Below, in pieces: positions 50,166 to 55,170 of a stretch of DNA of 55,170 nt (position 1 is the first letter of the stretch; every line of letters starts with the position of its first letter). This DNA comes from Blastomonas sp. AAP53 (lineage in GTDB: Bacteria > Pseudomonadota > Alphaproteobacteria > Sphingomonadales > Sphingomonadaceae): positions 1 to 55,170 of the forward strand of contig NZ_ANFZ01000023.1 in the NCBI RefSeq assembly GCF_000331245.1, in the 5' to 3' direction. A program made the position numbers and the translations under genes. The notes under the pieces are model-generated. The model saw only the letters and a list, made by a program, of their open reading frames with translations. It did not search any database and had not been told where the DNA came from.

Positions 50166-51263
50166 CTATTCCTCGGTGCGGATCAGAACCGTTTCACCAA
50201 CCATCAGGAAGAGAAAGAAGGGCGACCACGCCGCCAGCACGGGCGGATAGGCACCCAGATTGCCCATCGCCAGCGCGAAATTGTCTGCAACGAAATAGGC
50301 AAAGCCCAGCCCCATGCCGATCACCGCGCGCAGGAACAACTGGCCCGATCGGGCCAGCCCGAACGCCGCGACCGCGCCCAGCAACGGCATCAGCAATGCC
50401 GATAGCGGCCCGGACAGCTTGTGCCACAGGTTCGATTCGAGCGAGGCCGTGGGTCGGCCAGCCGCCTTGAGCTCTTCAATTGCCTGCCACAATTGCAGGA
50501 AGGACAGGCCCTCGGGGTTGACCTTGCTCAGCGTGAACTGGTCGGGGCGAACCCCCTTGGCAGCAACGATATCGCCCAGCATCTGCTTCTGCCCGGTGGC
50601 GACGTCAAACCGGCTGGCCTCGGTGAGCTTCCACCCCTGGCCGGTAAAGGTGCCATTGCGAGCGCGGATGATGCGCGCAATCCCGCCCTGGCTGTCGCGC
50701 GCGAAGACGGCAACGCCGGTCAGCCGCGTCGCCTTGCCGGTGCCCTCGACCATGTCGGCCTGGATGATGTTGTCGCCTTCACGCACCCAGATGTTCGCCT
50801 TGACGTTGGAATCGCGGGGAATGGGGCCAAAATCGGCCTGCTCCCAGGCGCTCAGCGTGGCGGTTGCGCGGGTCAGGATGCGTTCGGAAAAGACGAAGGT
50901 GATCGCCGATACGCCAAAGGCGGCGATCAGCAGCGGCGCGAGCACCTGATGCGCAGACAGGCCGGCGGCCTTCATCGCCACCACTTCGCTGTTCTGGTTG
51001 AGCGTTGCCAGCGTGATGATGGTCGCCAGCAGTACCGAGAACGGCAGCACAAGGTCGATGATCTGCGGCGCGCGCAACGAGATATAGGTCAGCAGCTGCG
51101 CCTGTCCGTTGCCGGGATAGGCCATGATCTTGCCGCTCTGGCCCAGCAGGTCGAGCGACTGCAGCACGATGAACAGCAAGGCCGCCACCGCCAGGATGCT
51201 GGTGAGGAACTTGCGCGCCATATAGATCGCGACGGTGCGCGAGGGGAAGAATTCCATTTGCAT
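50166..51263 (-). CDS. lptG: LPS export ABC permease LptG
   Basis: LptG and LptF form the inner-membrane part of the LptB2FG exporter that extracts lipopolysaccharide (or, in sphingomonads, glycosphingolipid-like lipids) from the inner membrane. The 365-residue protein has six helices flanking a periplasmic beta-jellyroll. Conserved phrases include QILLDLVLPFSVLLA-like QIIDLVLPFSVLLATI and GLSAHQVLAPLL. It starts 10 bp after lptF; a second ATG at 51257 is possible. Confidence 0.96.
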   Translation of the reverse strand: MQMEFFPSRTVAIYMARKFLTSILAVAALLFIVLQSLDLLGQSGKIMAYPGNGQAQLLTYISLRAPQIIDLVLPFSVLLATIITLATLNQNSEVVAMKAAGLSAHQVLAPLLIAAFGVSAITFVFSERILTRATATLSAWEQADFGPIPRDSNVKANIWVREGDNIIQADMVEGTGKATRLTGVAVFARDSQGGIARIIRARNGTFTGQGWKLTEASRFDVATGQKQMLGDIVAAKGVRPDQFTLSKVNPEGLSFLQLWQAIEELKAAGRPTASLESNLWHKLSGPLSALLMPLLGAVAAFGLARSGQLFLRAVIGMGLGFAYFVADNFALAMGNLGAYPPVLAAWSPFFLFLMVGETVLIRTEE

Positions 51264-51273
51264 CCGCCGGCAC

Positions 51274-52485
51274 CTATTCCTGGAAAGCCCGCTTGCGCCC
51301 GAAGCTGAACAGCCCGCGGATCGCGGCGCCCGATTTCGAGAACAGCTTTTCAAGCGCCCCGATCGGCTGGCCGCCCGGCACGAAGGCCACCTGATAGTAC
51401 ATCCACCCGATCAGCCCGGCAAAGCATGCGAACGGCAGCCACAGGGCGATGATCGGATCGACCAGACCCAGCGCGCCCACATCCTCGCCATATTCGTTGA
51501 TCTTGTGATAGGTGACGATCATCACGATCGACAGGAACACGCCCAGCGCCGATGTCGATCGTTTGGGCGGAATCGCCAGCGCCACCGCCAGCAGCGGCAT
51601 CAGCAGCATCATCACCACCTCGACCATGCGGAAATGGAAGTTGGCACGGCTCTGGTTGCGCAGCTGTTCGGGGATGTTCGCATCGGCACCGATCCGCACC
51701 AGTTCGGGGATCGTGTATTCGCGGTCCTTTCCACCGCCGCGCCTGCGGAACGATTCGATCTGTGGCAGATCGATCGGCAGGTCGTGGTTGGAGAAGGTCA
51801 GCACGCGTGGCGTTCTATAGTCGGGCGCATCGTGGATCAGCGTGCCGTTGGTCAGGCGGAAGATGATGGTGTTGGGGTCGTCAGTGGCCAGGAACTTGCC
51901 CCGCTCTGCGCTGACCGACAGATTGGTGCCCGAATTTGCCTCGGCGCGCACGAAGATGCCGTAGAGTTCGCGCCCGCTGTCGCGACTCTGCTCGATGCGC
52001 AGCGTCATCCGGTCGCCCAACTGGGTGAATTCGCCCACCTTGATCGACGCGCCCAGCGCGCCGGAGCGTAGCTCGAAGCCCAGTTCTTCATAGGCATAGC
52101 GCGCCTTGGGCTGGATATAGCCGACTAGCGCCAGGTTGACGAGCATCAGCGCGACCGCAAACATGTAAGGCACGCGCAGCAGCCGGGTGTAGCTGAGGCC
52201 GACGGCGCGGAACACGTCGAGTTCGGACGACATCGCCAGTTTGCGGAAAGCGAGCAATATGCCCAGCAGCAGGCCGATCGGAATGCCAAGCGAGAGATAT
52301 TCGGGCAGCAGATTGGCCAGCATCCGCCACACCACGCTCACCGGGCCGCCTTCGGCCGCGACGAAATCGAACAAACGCAGCATCTTGTCGAGCACCAGCA
52401 GCATGGCTGCGATGACCAGTGTTCCGACCAGCGGAAAGAAGACGAGACGACCGATATAAGCGTCTGTGGCGGTTAGCAATTTCAA
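51274..52485 (-). CDS. lptF: LPS export ABC permease LptF
   Basis: LptF pairs with LptG. The 403-residue protein has the same six-helix and jellyroll layout, with LLPEYLSLGIPIGLLLGILLAFRKL (about 60-84) and TNGTLIHDAPDYRTPRVL (about 210-227). No ATG lies near the N-terminus. TTG 52485 (or TTG 52479) is the likely start. lptF and lptG form a tight two-gene unit; the ATPase gene lptB is elsewhere. Confidence 0.95.
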   Translation of the reverse strand: MKLLTATDAYIGRLVFFPLVGTLVIAAMLLVLDKMLRLFDFVAAEGGPVSVVWRMLANLLPEYLSLGIPIGLLLGILLAFRKLAMSSELDVFRAVGLSYTRLLRVPYMFAVALMLVNLALVGYIQPKARYAYEELGFELRSGALGASIKVGEFTQLGDRMTLRIEQSRDSGRELYGIFVRAEANSGTNLSVSAERGKFLATDDPNTIIFRLTNGTLIHDAPDYRTPRVLTFSNHDLPIDLPQIESFRRRGGGKDREYTIPELVRIGADANIPEQLRNQSRANFHFRMVEVVMMLLMPLLAVALAIPPKRSTSALGVFLSIVMIVTYHKINEYGEDVGALGLVDPIIALWLPFACFAGLIGWMYYQVAFVPGGQPIGALEKLFSKSGAAIRGLFSFGRKRAFQE

Positions 52486-52613
52486 CTTATTGTCGCCCTG
52501 TCACCATGATTTGGCCGCAAACGCTTCCCATAAGCAGACGGGTAAAGGGGGCTCATCAGCCAAACCGCGTCATTCGGAGCGGTCTGGCTATAGCTTCTGG
52601 GAATGAATACGTC

Positions 52614-53141
52614 ATGTTCAAAATTGCGGCAAAATCATTGGCCTTCGTGGCTGCAGGCAGCATTGCCTTTGCAGTATCCGTGCCTGTGGCCAGCGCGCAG
52701 CGTCAGGAAATCTCGAACGACATGCGCAAATGCAGCGCCGGGGCATCGGGCCCTGCGGTGCATGTCGAGGTCAGCGGCTTCAAGGCGGAAACCGGGCGGA
52801 TCCGGGTTCAGGCCTATCCCGGGACCAAGGCCAGCTGGCTGGAAAAGGGAGCGTGGATCAATCGCATCGACACTCCGGTCGCCCCGCGCGGCGGCAAGAT
52901 GAATTTCTGCGTACCGGTTCCCGAAGCCGGCGTTTACGGCATCGCGGTCCGCCATGATGTCGATGGCAGCGGCAAGTCGGGCTGGAACGACGGGGGTGGC
53001 TTTTCCAATAACCCCTCGCTCTCGCTGCTCAGCCTAAAGCCTTCTGCAAGCAAGACCGCTATCCGGGTCGGTTCCGGCGTAACGCGCATCTCGGTGGTCA
53101 TGAACTATCGCCAGGGCATGTCGATCAAGCCGATAGGATAA
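52614..53141 (+). CDS. Exported DUF2141 protein
   Basis: A 175-residue exported protein with a clear signal peptide (1-28, ending ASA). A compact DUF2141 beta domain follows, with VHVEVSGFKAETGRIRVQAYPG and YGIAVRHDVDGSGKSGWN. Function unknown; probably periplasmic or secreted. It lies just downstream of the divergent lptF and 6 bp before the lipid-kinase gene, so it may be expressed with it. Confidence 0.88.
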   Translation: MFKIAAKSLAFVAAGSIAFAVSVPVASAQRQEISNDMRKCSAGASGPAVHVEVSGFKAETGRIRVQAYPGTKASWLEKGAWINRIDTPVAPRGGKMNFCVPVPEAGVYGIAVRHDVDGSGKSGWNDGGGFSNNPSLSLLSLKPSASKTAIRVGSGVTRISVVMNYRQGMSIKPIG

Positions 53142-53147
53142 ACTCAA

Positions 53148-54125
53148 ATGACCCTCGTTGCGCTCATTTCCAATCCCCGCTCCACCGGCAACAAGGCGTT
53201 GCTGCCGGCGGTGCGCGATTATTGCGCGCGCAATCCCGACATCTTTCACTATGAGGTCGAGGAGGTCCACCAGATCGCCGACGCCTTGCGCGCCATCGCG
53301 TTGGTCAAGCCGCGGGTGCTGGTGATCAACGGCGGCGACGGCACGGTGCAGGCGACGCTCACCGAACTGTATCACGGCGGCCATTTCGGCAAGACTCCTC
53401 CGCCGGTCGCGGTTCTGCCCAACGGCAAGACCAACCTGATCGCGCTCGATCTGGGGGCCAGCGGCAAGCCGATCCCCACGCTCGACCGCATCGTCGACAT
53501 CGCGCGCAATGATCTGGAAAGCCATATCGTCGTTCGCCAACTGATCGCGCTGACCGATGGCGAGGATGGCCGTCCGGTGCTGGGCATGTTCATGGGCGGC
53601 GCTGGCCTGGCCGAGATCATCCTGTACTGCCGCCAGAAAATCTATCCGCTGGGGCTGCCCAATTCGGTGAGCCACTTCATCGCGGCGGTCGCCGGGCTGC
53701 TGACCATGCTGTTCGGCCTCACCGCCAAGTTCCTGCCGATCACGCGCTCGGCGCTGCGCATCTCGTACTTCCAGAAGGGAGAGCTCAACGGCAGCTTCCT
53801 GGTGGTGATGGTGACGACGCTGGAAAAGCTGCTGCTCGGCAGCAGGGCCGAAAGCGGCAGTTCGCCTACCGGCCACCTGAAGTTCATCGCTGTGGAACAC
53901 AACCGTGCGGGCCTCACCACATTGCTGATCGACACGCTGATGGGCCGCTTCGGCACCCGGCGGGGGCGCGGCGTGCACCTGGCGCGCGAGGACATGATCC
54001 GCATCGATAGCGACCGCAGCCGCAGCCGGGTCGTGCTCGATGGTGAAATCTTCGAGGCCAGCGCGGGCAAGCCGATCATCCTGCGCTCGACCGACCCGGT
54101 ACCGTTCCTGCGTCTGGCGGCTTGA
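53148..54125 (+). CDS. Diacylglycerol/sphingosine-type lipid kinase
   Basis: A 325-residue soluble kinase of the YegS/DAGK-catalytic family. NGGDGT (residues 61-66) is the nucleotide-binding glycine loop. VAVLPNGKTNLIALDLG (about 86-102) and GFMGG-like FMGGAGLAEI follow. Family members phosphorylate diacylglycerol, sphingosine or ceramide. A sphingomonad-like host makes ceramide lipids, so ceramide is a reasonable but untested substrate. It follows the DUF2141 gene and precedes the Tam41-like gene. Confidence 0.9.
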   Translation: MTLVALISNPRSTGNKALLPAVRDYCARNPDIFHYEVEEVHQIADALRAIALVKPRVLVINGGDGTVQATLTELYHGGHFGKTPPPVAVLPNGKTNLIALDLGASGKPIPTLDRIVDIARNDLESHIVVRQLIALTDGEDGRPVLGMFMGGAGLAEIILYCRQKIYPLGLPNSVSHFIAAVAGLLTMLFGLTAKFLPITRSALRISYFQKGELNGSFLVVMVTTLEKLLLGSRAESGSSPTGHLKFIAVEHNRAGLTTLLIDTLMGRFGTRRGRGVHLAREDMIRIDSDRSRSRVVLDGEIFEASAGKPIILRSTDPVPFLRLAA

Positions 54126-54134
54126 GATTTTCAT

Positions 54135-54156
54135 CCCCTCCCGGCTGCGGGAGGGG
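54135..54156. repeat. Short GC-rich palindrome (copy 2)
   Basis: CCCCTCCCG and CGGGAGGGG form a 9-bp stem with a GCTG loop. Its right arm is also the only purine-rich Shine-Dalgarno-like sequence 12 bases before the next ATG. Folding would hide it. Confidence 0.7.
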
Positions 54157-54168
54157 TAAGCGTTGCCG

Positions 54169-55071
54169 ATGACCGACCGTCTCCATGCCCTGATCGCCGC
54201 CGAGGCGCTGCAGCCGGTGGACCCGCGCGTCAGCGCCTTTGCCGCCGAGCTGGTTCGCCCGTTCGGCGGTGCGGCGCGCGCGGTGATCTTCTACGGATCG
54301 TGCCTGCGCGAGGCGCAGCTCGATGGGCTGATGCTCGATTTCTACGTGATCGTCTCGGACTATGCTGCGGCGTATCGGCAGGCTGGCAAGGGCGGCTGGA
54401 TGGCGCGCGCCAATGCGCTGATCCCGCCCAATGTGTTTCCCGCAGCGTTCGACAACCTCGCCGCGAAATACGCGGTGCTGTCCGAAGCTGACCTCGCCAA
54501 GGCGTGCTCGATGCAGGCGGGCGATGTCTCGGTCTGGGCGCGCTTTGCGCAGCCGGTGCGGCTGGTGTGGGGCGCGGATGATGTGGCGCAGGCCTGCGTT
54601 CTGGACGCCCTGTGTGATGCACCGGTGACGCTGATGCGCCACGCCGCGCCGCTGACCGATGCCGCGTCGGCGGATCCGCTTGCCATCTGGCGCACGGGCT
54701 TTACCCGCACTTATGGTGCGGAACTGCGCGCCGAGCGCGGCGACCGGCCCGACAAGGTCGTCGATTTCGCGCCCGATCATTATGCCAGGGTTGGCGAGGC
54801 GATCGCGCGCGAGCATCCCGATATCGGCAGCCTGCCGCGCGCCGAGGCCGAAACCCGCTGGGCGCAGCTGCAGCGGCGTGGCAAGAGGCTGACCGTGGCG
54901 CGGCTCGCCAAGGCGAGCTTCACCTTCGCGGGCGGCATCGATTACCTCGCCTGGAAGATCAACCGGCACGCGGGCACGCAGATCGCGATCAAGCCCTGGC
55001 AGCGCAAATGGCCACTGGTCGCGGCGGTGTTCCTGGTGCCGAAGCTGCTCAGAAGCGGCGCGGTGAAATAG
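54169..55071 (+). CDS. Tam41-like nucleotidyltransferase (putative CDP-lipid synthase)
   Basis: A 300-residue protein. The segment YGS (42-44), LDFYVIVSD (56-64) and the later NLAAKYAVLS match by eye the order of motifs in mitochondrial Tam41 (GSG..., DFxxxV, KYGVxS), a CDP-diacylglycerol synthase unrelated to CdsA. It sits 43 bp after a DAGK-family kinase gene, so kinase product (phosphatidate or ceramide-1-phosphate) plus CTP would be the natural reaction. A hydrophobic C-terminal end (KWPLVAAVFLVPKLLR) could dock it to membrane. I use the ATG at 54169; a TTG at 54163 lies nearby. The family assignment needs a profile search. Confidence 0.75.
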   Translation: MTDRLHALIAAEALQPVDPRVSAFAAELVRPFGGAARAVIFYGSCLREAQLDGLMLDFYVIVSDYAAAYRQAGKGGWMARANALIPPNVFPAAFDNLAAKYAVLSEADLAKACSMQAGDVSVWARFAQPVRLVWGADDVAQACVLDALCDAPVTLMRHAAPLTDAASADPLAIWRTGFTRTYGAELRAERGDRPDKVVDFAPDHYARVGEAIAREHPDIGSLPRAEAETRWAQLQRRGKRLTVARLAKASFTFAGGIDYLAWKINRHAGTQIAIKPWQRKWPLVAAVFLVPKLLRSGAVK

Positions 55072-55080
55072 CATCCATCG

Positions 55081-55101
55081 CCCCTCCCTTTGAGGGAGGG
55101 G
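55081..55101. repeat. Short GC-rich palindrome (copy 3)
   Basis: CCCCTCCCT and AGGGAGGGG form a 9-bp stem with a TTG loop 9 bases after the Tam41-like stop. It may act as a weak terminator. The sequence after it is G-rich (GTTGGGGGTGGGTAGG). Confidence 0.65.
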
Positions 55102-55146
55102 TTGGGGGTGGGTAGGCGTCCAGATGCAGGGTCCGTGCAGACGAGG

Positions 55147-55170
55147 CCCCCCCCCCCCCCCCCCCCCCCC
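55147..55170. other. Homopolymer C run at the window edge
   Basis: Twenty-four C bases end the window, the complement of the G run at the other edge. This is consistent with the same sequencing artefact on both contig ends. Confidence 0.8.

Overview
The window is about 55 kb of GC-rich DNA from an aerobic anoxygenic phototroph. The most likely source is an alphaproteobacterium of the Sphingomonadales. Three things point there: the gene order bchG-PucC-bchP / ppaA-ppsR / bchFNBHLM-lhaA-puhABC-acsF-puhE-hemA, the ALA-synthase type of hemA, and the flanking housekeeping genes (fdxA-carD, lptFG, aroQ-accBC, TonB-box-like sphingomonad motifs). Runs of 22 G at the left edge and 24 C at the right edge look like contig-end sequencing artefacts, so this is probably one whole contig. 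The genus cannot be fixed from the sequence alone.

Region 1 (31-24846) is one arm of a photosynthesis gene cluster. A leftward block holds bchG, a PucC-type transporter, bchP, tspO and an 89-residue membrane protein. These attach and reduce the geranylgeranyl tail and probably move or sense tetrapyrroles. A secreted parallel beta-helix-like protein of unknown role (4506-5945) sits between bchG and the regulators. The redox/light repressor gene ppsR and its cobalamin-binding antirepressor gene ppaA/aerR follow leftward. From a shared control region with three TGT-N12-ACA-like PpsR boxes, a long overlapping rightward operon runs: bchF, bchN, bchB, bchH, bchL, bchM, lhaA, puhA, puhB, puhC, a 97-residue protein, acsF, puhE, hemA. 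It encodes much of the route from glycine/succinyl-CoA and protoporphyrin to bacteriochlorophyllide, plus reaction-centre subunit H and assembly factors. A lipoprotein cytochrome c, a plausible reaction-centre electron donor, converges on hemA across a shared terminator. pufLM, LH1 genes, carotenoid genes, bchCXYZ and bchID are not in the window.

Region 2 (25145-36245) is mixed metabolism. It holds a prolyl-hydroxylase-like oxygenase, an RcnB-like protein with a 33-bp tandem repeat, MOSC and M19-dipeptidase genes, a small WYL-like protein, the aroQ-accB-accC group, a FAD monooxygenase, a DUF6445 protein, a tRNA-Thr(GGT) with an unusual leader/trailer stem, an FMN reductase, purU and a GNAT gene.

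Region 3 (36446-55071) has infC, which appears to start at a non-canonical ATA codon, then two tandem DUF4139 genes with a 21-bp inverted repeat between and inside them, xth, an M23 peptidase, a SUV3-like helicase, an S4 protein, fdxA, carD, a DUF2306 membrane protein, a long-chain acyl-CoA ligase, lptFG, a DUF2141 protein, and a lipid-kinase/Tam41-like pair. No IS element, prophage, CRISPR array or clear pseudogene was seen.

The best candidates for something undescribed are the beta-helix gene embedded in the photosynthesis cluster beside a PpsR box, the two small cluster proteins (31-300 and 20745-21038), and the lipid-kinase plus Tam41-like nucleotidyltransferase pair.
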